From: Hanleya hanleyi
Lineage: Eukaryota; Mollusca; Polyplacophora; Lepidopleurida; Hanleyidae
DNA: 64,000 bases
Reading direction: 5' to 3'
Assembly (NCBI GenBank): GCA_036873755.1
Contig: JAVTVY010019532.1
Coordinates: 1-64,000, forward strand
Positions 1 through 11,289 of the stretch are shown here, piece by piece. Both the position numbers and the translations under genes were made by a program. The notes below the pieces were generated by a model that saw nothing but the letters and a program-made list of their open reading frames with translations, made no database searches and was not told where the DNA came from. The stretch's first letter is position 1; every line of letters begins with the position of its first letter.

Positions 1-420
1 CACTACATATACTTACATTCACAGACTGATTCATGGGAGTCCATCGTTCTGCTTAGACGCGTCTGTACTTGTCGAGAATTAAAGAGAAAGAGACAGGAGT
101 ATTAACAATAGTATGACTCACCATGGGGGCACGTTTGTCGAGAACTAACGACAAAGGAGCAGGCAATCACAAAAGAATACGGGTTTTTGCAATACTGTGG
201 GCAGATCAAATTTTAGCTATGAAGACGATCGATAGCGTGACTCATCGCTCTTCGTCTATGAGGAGACTGCCTAGACAAGTCTGTTCTTGTCGAGAACTAA
301 AGACAAAGGAGCAGGGGAATTAACAATAGTATGACTCACCATTCTTTGTTTATTGTCTATTGTGCTGCATAGACGCGTGTGTACCTGTCGAGAACTAAAG
401 ACAAAGGAGCAGGCAAAAAC
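1..420. repeat. Irregular tandem repeat
   Basis: A block built around GTCGAGAACTAAAGACAAAG plus GAGCAGG occurs about four times, starting near 71, 137, 289 and 387. It is usually preceded by a TAGACGCGTSTGTACCT-like stretch and twice followed by ATTAACAATAGTATGACTCA. Spacing is uneven (roughly 66, 152 and 98 bp), so this is a decayed local repeat, not a regular satellite. The short open frame at 123-323 lies inside it and looks incidental. Confidence 0.6.
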
Positions 421-892
421 AATAGAACAGGGGTTTTCCCAATGATGTCATGATCTAAAAATAGAACTGAGATGTTGCTCTATAAACAGAACTGACATAT
501 GAACACAAGGAGTATTAAATAACAAAACAATGGGCAGAGGTAACAGAGGATACTATGTACCACCGGGCCGGCACGCAGCGCGCGCGTGTTATCCGGACGC
601 GCGCGCGGATGGTCAAAGGTCACATCCAGGTCAAAAGGTCACCCTTCCGACCCTAAGGTTTTCCCAATGATGTCATGATCTAAAAATATAACTGAGGTGA
701 TACCCCATATAAAAATGGGGATTATTACTTGTAAGTAACAAAACATATTATGTAAAAAAATAGGGATTATGACATATTAAGTAACAAAAACACTATTTTG
801 GGGATTATTACATAAATACATTGAGTCAGAACCGGCTAAACACCTTCTACTAACAACTCAGTAAACTAATGCATTAAAAACATGTAAATACA
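421..892. repeat. Non-coding, with a 40-bp direct repeat and a CpG-rich patch
   Basis: A segment starting GGTTTTCCCAATGATGTCAT occurs at about 432-471 and again at 657-696 with one difference seen. Between them lies a GC-rich stretch (about 560-620) with runs of alternating CG/GC, followed by repeated GGTCA-type half sites. I see no gene. Confidence 0.5.
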
Positions 893-1550
893 TTAAAGTA
901 ATCGTAAACCCTCAAGTAAAGTTTCCATCAAATGAAAGACCATTGCAAACAGTGTGGGAAAATATTTATTGTAATTTTTTACGATTTTTATACACAGAGT
1001 AAACTGCAAATAAGCATGGCAGTCTATGGTAGTCTGTTGCAATCATATCTAGGTCCAGTGACGTCACATTGCCTTAATGCATATTTTTCACACTTTGTAT
1101 GCACTTTCCAATGCTTGATTCAAGCTTAAGGTGTGTATACTTTGAGTTTCAACACAGACTCACTGTTCCAATGTGCGTGTTTCACCAAAATCTGGGAGAT
1201 GGTAACTCATAAGTGTCAAGTCAATTTGAATCTTGCATTTAATTTCCCCAATTTTGGTAAAACATGCACATTGGAACCGTGAGTCTGTGTTGAGACTCAA
1301 AGTATACACACCTAAAGCTTGAATCAAGCATTGGAAAGTGCATACAAAGTTTGAAATATATGTATTAAGGCAGTGTGACGTCACTGGACCTAGATATGAT
1401 TGTAACAGACCACCATGGAATAGCATACTTTATTTGCAGTTTACTCTGTGTATTAAAATAATAAAAAATTACAATAAATATTTTCCGACACTGTTTGCAA
1501 TGGTCTTTCATTTGATGGAAACTTTACTTGAGCGTTTACGATCACTTTAA
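893..1550. mobile_element. Foldback (long inverted repeat) miniature element
   Basis: The two halves are near reverse complements of each other over about 300 bp each. The ends read TTAAAGTAATCGTAAAC and, on the other strand, TTAAAGTGATCGTAAAC. Homology continues inward through the shared GTTTCCATCAAATGAAAGAC block and TGACGTCAC-containing segments to a short centre near 1200-1240. No transposase is encoded; open frames on both strands are products of the palindrome. A clear target duplication was not found. It abuts the 3' side of a minus-strand retrotransposon remnant. Confidence 0.8.
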
Positions 1551-1559
1551 AATTTATAC

Positions 1560-2793
1560 AACAAATCGATCTCTCTCAAATAATCTAAAATACAATTTTC
1601 TTTTACTCGACGAAAAAGATCTTCCAGAGTAACTGCTCGATAAAAGTTATCTCCTACAATCTTAAACTCTATACAGTCGATAAGAATATGTTTCACCGCG
1701 AGATCCTCGTGGAATGGAATACACCTTGGAACTGGCTCTTTTTTTCAGCAAATTCTCGTGAGTTAATCGTGTATGGCCGATTTTACATCGTCTAATCATG
1801 GTCTGATCGGAACGTTTCTGGCTGCTCAGATGAGTTCAGTCGGTATAGCCCGCAGTTTTTTTGAACTCGTGAAGTTTGTTATTATGCATAGCATCCCACA
1901 AAGATTGAAACAACTTTCTCACATAATCACAGATAGATGATCTGAAATCACTGTATGGGATTCCAACAGGAACAACCTCATCATCTAGGGCTGCCTTAGC
2001 CATTTTATCAGCTTCAGTATTACCTTTGATGTCAACGTGACTAGGTACCCAACGAAACAATACCAATCTGTTGATCAAATTTACAGTCATATAATTGTAG
2101 AATATTCAAGATGGTAGGATGAGTTGACTTTCCAATTTCATTCGCTTGAAGGCATGACAGTGAATCTGAGAATATGATATATTTCTTCCTTTAATGGACC
2201 CAATACCTTCTAAAGCCGACAATAGAGCTTTTGCTTCTACGGTGAATATCGAACTCTTACCTGGTAGTCGATAGGTTTTAGTTTTGGAACTAAAGATAGT
2301 AGCACATGCTACTCTCTCACCATCTTTAGAACCATCTGTATAAATAGCCTGATGCGATCTGTATTTCTCTCTTAGTAGACCAAAGTCTTGTGTATACACA
2401 AGCTGGCCTTTTTATATTTCGCCAATATAGTATCTACTTCTGGTTTGATTAACTGCCATGGTGGAGTTGGCAAGAGCTTGTTGGGTAAAATTTGATTAAG
2501 CTTAATACCAGCTGCTATAATGTGTGGTTTCATACGAATTCCAAGAGGTGGAATAATGGAGGGTTTCTTTAAATAAAAATCAACGTACTGAGGTTTGAAA
2601 ACACAGTTATATCCAGTATTTAAGTGATTTGAACGCAATTTTGTGATATATTGCAGTGATAATTTAATTCTTCGAAATTCTGAAGGAATTTCATCTGCTT
2701 TGACATATAAACTTTCCTTAGGGGATGTTCTGAACGCTACGAGGCAAAGTCTTAGTCCTTGATGGAGAATAGGATCTAGCTTTGCCAAGTTTG
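1560..2793 (-). pseudogene. Non-LTR retrotransposon ORF2 remnant (RT thumb, RNase H, zinc tail)
   Basis: On the minus strand the order is RT C-terminal thumb (2788-2372, with LDPILHQGLRLCLVAFRTSP), RNase H (IYTDGSKDGE near 2340, acidic TVEAKALLSALE near 2220, WVPSHVDIKGNTEAD near 2040), then a C-terminal zinc-like tail (PRCIPFHEDLAVKHILIDC near 1720-1665). An RNase H domain downstream of RT is typical of I-group non-LTR elements (family knowledge). The copy is dead: there is a frameshift near 2372-2399, an in-frame TGA separating the two RNase H parts near 2106, and another frameshift near 1740. It is 5' truncated near 2793. A second copy of its 3' end lies at 47238-47590 in the same orientation, and a third fragment is at 8800-9035. 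Confidence 0.85.
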
Positions 2794-3400
2794 ACTAACA
2801 ATCAGAACCGAGAATACGGTGGATTCTCGGACGTAGCCTTAGTATCTCAGCCGCGCTTGTGTTAATACATGCTGTTCGACAACAACGTTCTCAATGTCAG
2901 ACAACAGAGCCAGTAAGAACCATTTAGAAGTCAAGAGAATCTCCGCTAACATCACCAAATTAGCATGAAATAATATAACCTCCGGTGGGGTGTAGCGCCG
3001 GTGGGAATCCCGGCATAAAGAAGTGCCTGTTGGCTGTCCAAATAGAGTGCAATTCTTCGTGTTATAAAAGTGATAATTAATCGCAATAAAAAAAAAGTGG
3101 TGGAAAAAGATGCAGGCGGTCTGACAAGAAGTCATTTGACCTCACGGGCAAATATACAGACTGCATATTTCTAAAAACATCGCAAAAAACAAAAGTGATC
3201 CCTGTGATGATTTGTATTCCAGCCACGCTTTTATTATAGATGTTCCTGTGGACACATTGAATGACCTGACCACACGGTCCCTAGTATCGGTTTGAGCGGT
3301 ATTAGATACAGATATTCGAGAGCGATGAAGTAATAGCCCGATCAAGTCATTTGTCCGATAATTAACTGTTACCACCAGAGTCAAAAACGGCCCAAACGAG
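2794..3400. repeat. Dispersed repeat family, module with GTATCT...AGATAC ends
   Basis: 2824-2880 contains GACGTAGCCTTAGTATCTCA, which recurs almost exactly at about 18340. 3210-3320 holds a CCACGCTTTTATT...GGTATTAGATAC module of about 100 bp related to segments at 4910-5025 (minus), 6040-6125, 11600-11700, 18345-18435, 32385-32490 and 34425-34515. No coding capacity is apparent. Confidence 0.55.
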
Positions 3401-4129
3401 GAAGTATTTTATTGAATGCAAGTTTGTATTCAGAACAAATACCTATGCTACCCGACGTCGACCAAGCTCCAAGCTTCATTCTCCAAAAAGTAAGACCATC
3501 ATTTATCGATCAGAAGCAGTCCTTTCAAGACAAAGACAACTGATTAATGATGGAAAAGGGTGAGTCCAGTTGAGACCTCTTTTAAAACTATCATATTTCA
3601 TATCCTGTGTCTTTATCACAGGGCTTAATGATATATACCATAGGAATTCATAACTAAAATGCATTTCTATTCGATACCGTTCACCCGGTGTATTTACAAT
3701 TTAACCGCTGTAAAAAATATTATTTAGGGGTCCGATCATGGAATCATTATCTGATTATATGTTAGTTTCACTAAACTGATTGTTTAAATTAATCCCTATA
3801 TCATTGATGCTGTGATCTGTTTTAGTCCATTCATTTGTTCTTCGTATATTTATTGCTCTTTCTCATCTTATATTAATCTGTTGTTAGTTACAACACCTTT
3901 ACGTCACATTCTCTATATAAGTCCAAGTTCAATCCTGAATAGGGAGTTTTTATGGATATCCAAATCTACGGACATTGTGATTTATAGCTTTTGGAATCCC
4001 AACTTTGATTATCCGGAGATCCGATTTGGTATACTCGTTCCTCTATGTTTCTATGTTTCACTGTGAGCTATCTATAAAGTTCTTTAAGTTCTATGAGTGA
4101 CTTCGCCTTCCAATTATTTATCGTAGCAG
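3401..4129. other. Unassigned non-coding stretch
   Basis: AT-rich sequence with no convincing gene, RNA or repeat structure. The 84-codon frame at 3812-4066 is hydrophobic but lacks homology I recognise, and shows no splice or codon evidence. Confidence 0.4.
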
Positions 4130-5030
4130 ACCTCTGTTGCATGTTCGCTGTTTTACCACCGCGAACAATTATCTATTTCCTTTCTACTATAGTCTACCTA
4201 TACCCTAGATGAACAAAGGCAAGGCCCGTAATGGAAAATTAGAAATTTCAAAAATACCATTCTACTACTACAATGATTGTGTACACTGAAAATCTTAGAC
4301 TGTACGATGCATGTTTTAAGGCGTTAGACTTGCCAGCTAGAGTAGACAGGCGTTAGACTAGCCAAACAGTTACATCTGTAGGACTTGCAAAAAAAAAACG
4401 ATGAAAAATACCAATATCCACGTCTCTGATTTCCCTGTGATATGGACAGTGATCGATTCCCCACGTTATAATACCTGACATAAAATGAGCATATGTTAAG
4501 TATTAATATCAATTTCAATCCCTCTGAGGAAATGAGAATACTCATGACGTCACACAATGCCTCGTAATCAGCTTTCTTTCTAACATCATGATCAGTTACA
4601 ACGTCCACGAGTCAACACTGATAGAAGGTAAAGTTTGTAAAACCATCCGCTCTTAAATTTGTAAAATCATCGTAAACTATCCCTTTCTGAACAGTAATAT
4701 TCCAGTGAGAACTGCACATGGCGTAGACGAGCATTTGCTAGATCCTTTGTGAAATGTGACGATTTTAACCAATGTAACAACTCATTATTGCAAAAACGTA
4801 TAAAACAGAGCAAAACCACAAAGCTCCTCCACTCAAATTTATAGATATTTGACGATACATATGGCATGGTAATAGCAAAATGCGAACATAAGCGTGCAAG
4901 ATGTCTGGCGTAAGTTATGTCTAATTCCGCTTAACCAGCCGCTAGGGGTCGTATGAACTCATGTACTTCAAGATCTTCAAGGTTGTCTATATGAACAGGC
5001 ACAATCAAAGTGTGATTTAGACACATCATT
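4130..5030. repeat. Dispersed repeat block, paralogue of 17920-18951
   Basis: Stretches such as AATTATCTATTTCCTTTCT (about 4167), the TGCATGT/TTAACGG region (about 4305) and GATCAGTTACAACGTCCAC (about 4590) reappear in the same order in 17920-18951. Around 4660-4700 the sequence matches the sites either side of the TTAA element at 18952-22593, so it serves as an unoccupied paralogue. 4690-4775 recurs inverted at 11830-11950. 4910-5025 is a minus-strand copy of the GTATCT/AGATAC module. Confidence 0.65.
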
Positions 5031-6589
5031 CTCCAGATACCGAGTTTACAAAAAGGTGTTTGAATTATCGATGCGGAAATGTTTTAATGGATATTGTCTG
5101 AATATTGAATGATGGACTAGACTCTTGTAAATTGTACACCATACCCTAATATGTTTGAGGATAAGGAGGATTAGGGCCACCACGGCTGATTTACGCACTG
5201 TCATTCTTTTGCTGATTTCTTCAAAATGGATTGGAGCGTGATCATAACAAATGGACAATGTGGATAATCTAGACAACACGAAGACCTGAAATAAGAAACT
5301 CGTGAAAATGGTTAAGATTTATATTCATTTTGACCTTTTTTTGTACTGAGGTTCTAACCCAGAATAACCCCAAACACAGTACAAAATTGACGTAGACGTG
5401 ATAAGCACTGCAACTGGAGTGATGTTAGCCCATTATAAACTCAAATTCACCTCAGACATACAATACATAAAATGAACATATAATAAACATGCTACAAAAA
5501 TGATTTGACTTGATACCGTTACTACATACACATGGGGACAGGTACTATATATATACATGGGGATAGCACCACGAATTCATCAAGTTGAAATTTCTCTCTA
5601 ACATTGATAGGCGACTTATATGAGGGACAATTTAATTACTGATTACTGAAGAGACTGATGGCTTGGAATACCTAATTTGTTATTATTAAGTAGTGGAATG
5701 GTATCTGCTTTTGTCAAATTTAAGTGCAAAACGTCCCATACACCTTACACAATGCATGAATATGGTAAAGGTTTTGCTGGAGGCAATGCAATCCATCAAA
5801 ACAAACTCTTCCTCGCAATTCGGTATCAGTTAATCACTGTATGATCCTTTTCAGCTGCACAAATGCCTAGACCCGGATAAGAAGTGTCTTACAAAACGAG
5901 CTACCGACATTAAAACACATCTAAGGGAAGTGGGAAGAGTTGCCGACATACTGACAGAGCCACATGACTTCACAGTATAGTCTTTTGGTTAACCTATTCT
6001 ATAGCGCATACCAAGAATCTAACGATTCGTGATATGTGTTGTATCTCAGACACGCTTTTATTGTGCCTGTTCATGTGGCAACTTGAATGACATGACCACA
6101 CGGCATAAGCGGTATTAGATACAAATCTAGAAAGCTATGATGGAAATGCTCTGACAACTCGTACACTGGGGGTTGGTGAGCTGTATCGTCGTTAGATGAA
6201 AATGACGGCATTTAACACCAAAGACTTTACTAAGCAATGTCTTTCAGTTCTCATGATCTCAGTTATATCTTACATGTACATGATATCAAGCTATGCTTTT
6301 TAAATCCATTTCCTATGTATATAATATTAATACGCATTTAACTTTTCCTTAATTTCGTTTTAATTAATGTTAAACCACTACTTTTACGTGCTTTATTGTT
6401 AGTTAATTGTTTCAACTCAGTGAGTATGTGTACATATATATATATATATATTGTTGTTTTAACTGTCTTAACCTATAGCTCGGATAAATTAGCTCCCTGG
6501 AGCTAGCGTTTTATGTATTGAAATTCCGAGGGTAAATAAAAATTTGTATTGTATTGTATTACTAGTCTGTAAGGCCCGATGTCGACCCA
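5031..6589. other. Repeat-derived non-coding stretch
   Basis: Mostly unassigned. 5700-5990 resembles 26640-26900, and the TTCAGCTGCACAAA block near 5853 recurs near 18774. 6040-6125 is a copy of the GTATCT/AGATAC module. Simple repeats include a TA run near 6436-6452 and a TTGTA run near 6543-6560. I see no gene. Confidence 0.45.
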
Positions 6590-6864
6590 GCATCAACTTC
6601 CCACAATGCCAACATATATCAAAGAACAAAAAGCTTAGCTTTTTGGTCTTTGGTCATTGCCGCTTTACAGCTAGAAGCCGTTAAATTAGTTTGCATAGTG
6701 CAATATACGTCTGCCGTGGTCGTCATGCATGAACATCCCAAGTCAATATTAATATGATTAACATGAATGCCTGTTTGTCTAACGGAGTGGCCAACCGTTT
6801 TTAATGAAGACATGAAAGCAACATTGCACGGACCCGTGGAGACTTGTCTATGAACCATATTATG

Positions 6865-7197
6865 ATAACAGTATTTTCGTTATTTTGGGATAACACTCTC
6901 TTAGAATAGCACAAATTCTAGTGCTGAAAATTTGGTCGAGTCCCGTGCGGGATTCGAACCAGCGACCCCAGAGTCAGGCACCTAATCGCCTACCTTTCAA
7001 GACTACCGGTCTGCTACCTCCAATTTTTGTGGGAGGCCCGTTGGCCGAGTGGTTTAGATCGCCGACATACAGTGCTGGCGATTAGGTGCCTGACTCTGGG
7101 GTCGCTGGTTCGAATCCCGCACGGGACTCGACCAAATTTTCAGCAATTTGTGCTATTCTAAGAGAGTGTTATCCCAAAATAACGAAAATACTGTTAT
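6865..7197. mobile_element. Foldback element carrying tRNA-like sequence
   Basis: Arms of about 120-130 bp (about 6865-6991 and 7078-7197) are near-perfect inverted copies, ending ATAACAGTATTTTCG inward from each side. Each arm contains a Pol III B-box-like GGTTCGAATCC; the unpaired centre supplies an A-box-like TGGCCGAGTGG on the plus strand. The paralogous block at 26890-27130 lacks this insertion, which supports it being a mobile insertion. The target duplication is unclear. Confidence 0.75.
7035..7127 (+). other. tRNA-like sequence (probable SINE head, not a functional tRNA)
   Basis: GGCCCGT at the 5' side can pair with ACGGGAC at the 3' side with one mismatch. An A-box-like TGGCCGAGTGG and a consensus B box GGTTCGAATCC are present. 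The putative anticodon stem (ATCGCC/GGCGAT) encloses a 13-nt loop instead of 7, and the T stem has a mismatch. The overall shape recalls a class II (Leu/Ser-like) tRNA, but the oversized loop and its place inside a foldback element argue for a tRNA-derived mobile sequence. Confidence 0.5.
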
Positions 7198-8074
7198 ACG
7201 ATCATTTTCTAAATGATAAAAAATATACATATTATGATATATAATGACATAAACAGAAGACCCATCCGAACGGAAAATAGTTTTTTTCTTTTGTCTTACA
7301 ACCCAGTCGATTCGACAAATGCTATTGTCGCACGCATTGAATGCACTGCCACTTCGGCTCTGTTACTGATTTCTCTGCTAGTTCTTTCAGATTCCAAACC
7401 CAAGCATCTTTAAGTATAGAGAAAACCTGTTTGAATCAACCTTTGAATGTATGGCTTTCTTACAGCAGACAAACTTAACCACCAGAATCGCTGATATATT
7501 TTTCTGAAGCGAAAGGCTTATGCTTTAGATGGCCAACTAATTCCCATAATGAGCGTCAGGATCATTATGTAGCTTCGTCTGTCATTTTATAATCAGAATT
7601 TCATTGTCACCAAATCTTTTGCGACAATACATCGAATAATCCTTTTGGTTCAAGGTGTCACATATTTCATATATTGTAAAATCCATGCTAAATATTTATA
7701 CGAAAAAGCCGGATGCACCCAAAAGTCCAATTTCAAAACATCCGATGATACTGCGTTACGTCACTTTTACGTCTAAGAGCTCACAGTATACAATGCGGAT
7801 ATTTTTCTAGCATAAAACACTTCTTCGCACATAACTGAATAGGCATATTTTGCCTTCATCAAGGTAAGAGCTAAGGAAGGTTTTCCTGTGTGCAAGTCAC
7901 TACTAGGTGTGTCTGTGTAACTTTTGGTGGTTTGTATCCCGGGCAGAATATGGAGCCGATTATTTATAAGCCACACGGAGGGATGAGCGATATGACTGAT
8001 TCAAAACTATTTCAAACCTCAAAATGCGGTGATTAATTGTATTATATGCTTGTTACCCATAGAAGTTTTTTGGA

Positions 8075-8340
8075 ACCTACCCTGTCCTGTGGGTGGGGGA
8101 ATTTCGCCATTCCCTAGCTCCCCTGACATACTCTGAATATTTATTTACCTTTGAGCTAGGGGACTGAATATTTCCACAGTATATCTTGCGGTAAGCTCTG
8201 GCAGAAAATGTTACAAAATCCATTGATGACATCGCAGTGAGGTCATATTATATATTTAAAAAAAACAATTTTATTCGTTTTTTTCTCAGACTGATTTTCC
8301 TATTTTTTCGCATAGTTCAATGATAAAATAGGAAATAATT
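8075..8340 (-). mobile_element. Degenerate TTAA-family miniature element
   Basis: The order 'G-rich end, GAGCTAGGGG, CTGAATATT, GGCAGAAAATGTTAC' mirrors the minus-orientation copies at 45068-45649 and 55551-56074 (for example GAGCTAGGGGGCTGAAACTT and TACCAGAAAATGT). It is strongly diverged and no intact terminus is visible. Confidence 0.5.
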
Positions 8341-8799
8341 GTCTGATGTTAAATATGATACTAGTGGGTTCTTTTGTGCAATCATTTTGAATTGATCCAT
8401 GATATTCTGCTCTGAGTGGTGCATAAATAGACTGCAAATGAAATATTGGGGCAATATCATATTTTATTTTCAAGACCAGAATGCGAAAATTTAAATGCAT
8501 TTGAATGCCATACAGCAAATAGTATGTCATTCTTACGGTAGGCAGATTTAACGGGCATAATGCTTCAGATGGCCCATAAAATACAAATAATTTGCCTCAG
8601 AATCAATCTGTAGATTTGTCTGACATATTGTACTCGGAATATGCGTCAGATACAATAGTCAGTATTCAACCTTCATCCATAAAACTAATTTCCGGAATAA
8701 GACCGTGTCTAGAGGAGAATAAGCAGGGCGTCTGTAGGAACTTCCATAAAAATAACAAAATGACGAAGTTAACATGAATTTCTCCTATTTTAACGATAT
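8341..8799. other. Unassigned non-coding stretch
   Basis: AT-rich with no gene or repeat structure I can support. Confidence 0.35.
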
Positions 8800-9035
8800 T
8801 GAATACAGTATAAGAGATTCTTTTTATCGAGCAGCTACTTTAGAAGATCTCTTTGGTCGGAAGAGGGAGGAGCTTATTTGACAGAAATCGGCTTGTTGCA
8901 TAAGTTTTAATGCGTGTATGTTTTAATGTGTTGGATTAACTTGAATACATATGATTTGCTTAGTCGTAGCTATATGGCTGAAATATTGCTGAACGCGACG
9001 TTATAGCTTAACACTCTATCTCTCTCTCTAAAAAC
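8800..9035 (+). mobile_element. 3' tail fragment of a non-LTR retrotransposon
   Basis: The short peptide FYRAATLEDLFGRKRE matches the C-terminal FYRAVTLEDLFRRVKE of the minus-strand element at 1560-2793. About 100 bp downstream comes the characteristic tail GCTGAACGCGACGTTA followed by TCTCTCTC. The same tail ends the copy at 47238 (minus) and flanks the insertion at 31372-31676. Confidence 0.7.
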
Positions 9036-9229
9036 GCACAAGAAGCCGTTATCCTGTCGTGGGGCGGCCTTGTGTATGTATGGACGACGGTATGTCAGTA
9101 CTTTTTAAGGCGGCATTTGGTCTACAGTAATTAACCATTGAAATACAAGAGATGTGCAAACTGTCTTTTTTCCATTATAGTAGACCATCCACCCAACATG
9201 AAGATGGCTAGAAACTTTTAGATAGCATT

Positions 9230-10580
9230 GCGTGTTAAAAGCTGTCATCCAGGCTTATTCAACTTTACTTGGTTTGCGGATTACGATGCGATCGTATGAA
9301 ATTCTCAATTTTGAAAGTTAAGGTCATTGTTGAGGTCATAAAGGCCATTAGAGGTGAATTAAGGATAAAGCATCTATTTCTTGCAATATCTTCGTAGTGG
9401 AAGAGTAATTGCTACTGATTTTTTAACTTGCTTCATTTTTGTTCTGGTCTTATTTACTGGTGATTTGCATATTCACAGATGCAATGGATTATGGGAAATC
9501 TTAACACAACCAGACTCCGGGGGGGGGGGGATTATGGGCCTCCGTATCAAACTTTCTGCCCTATCTTCGGATCGGCAAAAAATTGAGAGCTGACATTTCA
9601 TGGCTTTGTAGTTTATCATAGTGGGGTCATGTTGAGCCTATTTGCATAGCCCCGAGCAGAAAATCACGAGTAAATTCAAAATGGCGGCCATGAGGCGTAT
9701 ACAAAAATGTTGTTTTCGTCATTTTTTGTTCAAATTCCTGTGTTTTTTTGCGAGGAAAAGTGGACGAAACTATTTTATTTCACATCAGATGATTATTTAC
9801 TAATTTATCATGCAGTTTTTGTGAAGAAAACACATATATAAAAACAATTGAAAAATCGTCCCAAAAATGCTTTTTGGAAATGAAGTCACTGGGACGTCAT
9901 CACGTGGCCATCTTGGATTTATTAAAAACATTTTCTCGTAGAGCTTGATCCAACGATATGGTGTGGTAAGATTCAGTTCCTTAGCTCAAGGCATAAGAAA
10001 AACATTTAGAGCGTGTAATGACCCCAAATTAGTGGATCAAATCAAAAAGATGGCGCCATCGAGTGTTAAAAGTTGTCATCCATGCCTACATGATGTGGGG
10101 ATTGAGATTTGATCGGATGACATTCTCACTTTTTACCTTGAAGGTCACTTTTGAGGTGATAAAGGCCAAGAGATGTCAAATAAGGATAAGTCATCTATTT
10201 TTTTCAATATCTTCGTATAGGAAGAATAATTACTACATAACGGTTGGTAATACTTTATTAGGTGATTTGCTTATTCACAGATGTAAAACATTCATCCACA
10301 AATTAGTGGGTCAAACCAAAAAGATGGCGTCATCGCGTGTTAAAAGTTGTCATCCATGCTTAATCAACTCTACATGATGTGGGGATTGAGATTTGATCGG
10401 ATGACATTCTCAGTTTTTACCTTGACGGTCATTTTTGATGTGATAAAGGTCAGGAGATGTGAAATACGGATACGTCATCTATTTGTTTCAATATCTTCGT
10501 ATAGGAAGAATAATTACTACATTATGGTTGTTAATATACTTTATTAGGTGATTTGCGTATTCACAGATGTAAAACATTAT
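9230..10580 (+). repeat. About 270-bp tandem repeat, three units, split by a miniature element
   Basis: Units start near 9230, 10048 and 10335. They share CGTGTTAAAAG(C/T)TGTCATCCA, GATTGAGATTTGATCGGATG (units 2-3), TATCTTCGTA and GGTGATTTGC. Units 2 and 3 are adjacent and close in sequence; unit 1 is more diverged and separated from unit 2 by the miniature element at about 9500-10015. An inverted single unit lies at 13800-13970. Open frames here follow the repeat and have no recognisable protein. Confidence 0.75.
9500..10015 (+). mobile_element. TTAA-family miniature element, diverged
   Basis: It has the family's G-run, CAAACTTTCTGC, ATCTTCGGATCGGCAAAAAA, GGGGTCAT, ATGGCGGCCAT and GTAGAGCTTGA signatures in the same order as 14563-15154. 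Terminal CCCT/AGGG and TTAA are not intact. It sits between units 1 and 2 of the 270-bp tandem repeat. Confidence 0.75.
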
Positions 10581-10919
10581 GTGAATCTTCAATATAACAT
10601 CCACCTCCTATCTCCTAATGCTATGTGTAAGTGTAGTGCCCCATTGATCTCGTTCTAATCCCCCATCCGCATGATCGAAACTTCAAACTTATCAGTTAAA
10701 TAGATCAACTGACAAATTGTCCGCCAGCAAAGGAAATATCTGATGGCGCTCATGATTGTTGGACAAGAACGGACTGTGACTAGCCGGAAGCTACACACAG
10801 AAACATTTGTTAACATATATGCTATTGCTCTTGTACAAGTAGCTTGTCTACCAGTCAGATGCAAGATATAGTGGTTTAGATATTCTTTTTGAAACATATG
10901 AACAACATTTCATAAAATT

Positions 10920-11065
10920 GGAGGGAGACAGGTACCCCTGTTTGTAGTCAGATGATCAGGATAATTACCTTTTACCAGGTGTCCCTATTTGTATTCAGAT
11001 GGTCAAGAATATTACCTTTGATCAGGTGTCCCTGTTTGCAGTCAGATGGCCAGGATAATTACCCC
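10920..11065. repeat. Tandem repeat, about 57-bp unit, 2.5 copies
   Basis: The phrase CAGGTGTCCCT(G/A)TTTG followed by AGTCAGATG, CAGGATAATTACC repeats at about 10925, 10977 and 11023 with small changes. Flanking 10581-10919 and 11066-11290 show no gene. Confidence 0.65.
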
Positions 11066-11289
11066 TTCTCAAGGAACTGGCTTGTCGCCTAACCATACCA
11101 AGGAGGCCTTAACTTAATATTTGTCAGAAGAGTTAAACAGAATTTGATGATCAGACAAATACATATGGTAGTTGCTGGATGATTTCATCATTGAAGGAAA
11201 CAAAATTTTCAACCAGGGTCATAGAATTCAACATTAAAAATAGAAGTTTGCCACGAAGAGATGCATATAGTCACTCTTTTGAGGCGATT

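Larger units (their letters stand above)
6590..7945. repeat. Long decayed dispersed repeat (paralogue of 26890-27800 and part of 38350-38800)
   Basis: Collinear similarity to 26890-27800 is visible in several anchors: GACCCGTGGAGACTTGTCTA / GTCCCGTGGAGCCTCACCAA with the following GAACCATATTA, the TTTTGGTTCAAGGTGTCA block, CTGCGTTACGTCAC, and GGTAAGAGCT. The GTTCAA..GTGTCA and CATTTCAAACGTCCGCCGATG-type parts recur at 38560-38760. The foldback element 6865-7197 interrupts this copy only. Function and class are unknown. Confidence 0.65.

Noticed and set aside
7035..7127. Functional tRNA gene
   Set aside because: The 13-nt anticodon loop, stem mismatches and location within a foldback element argue against it.
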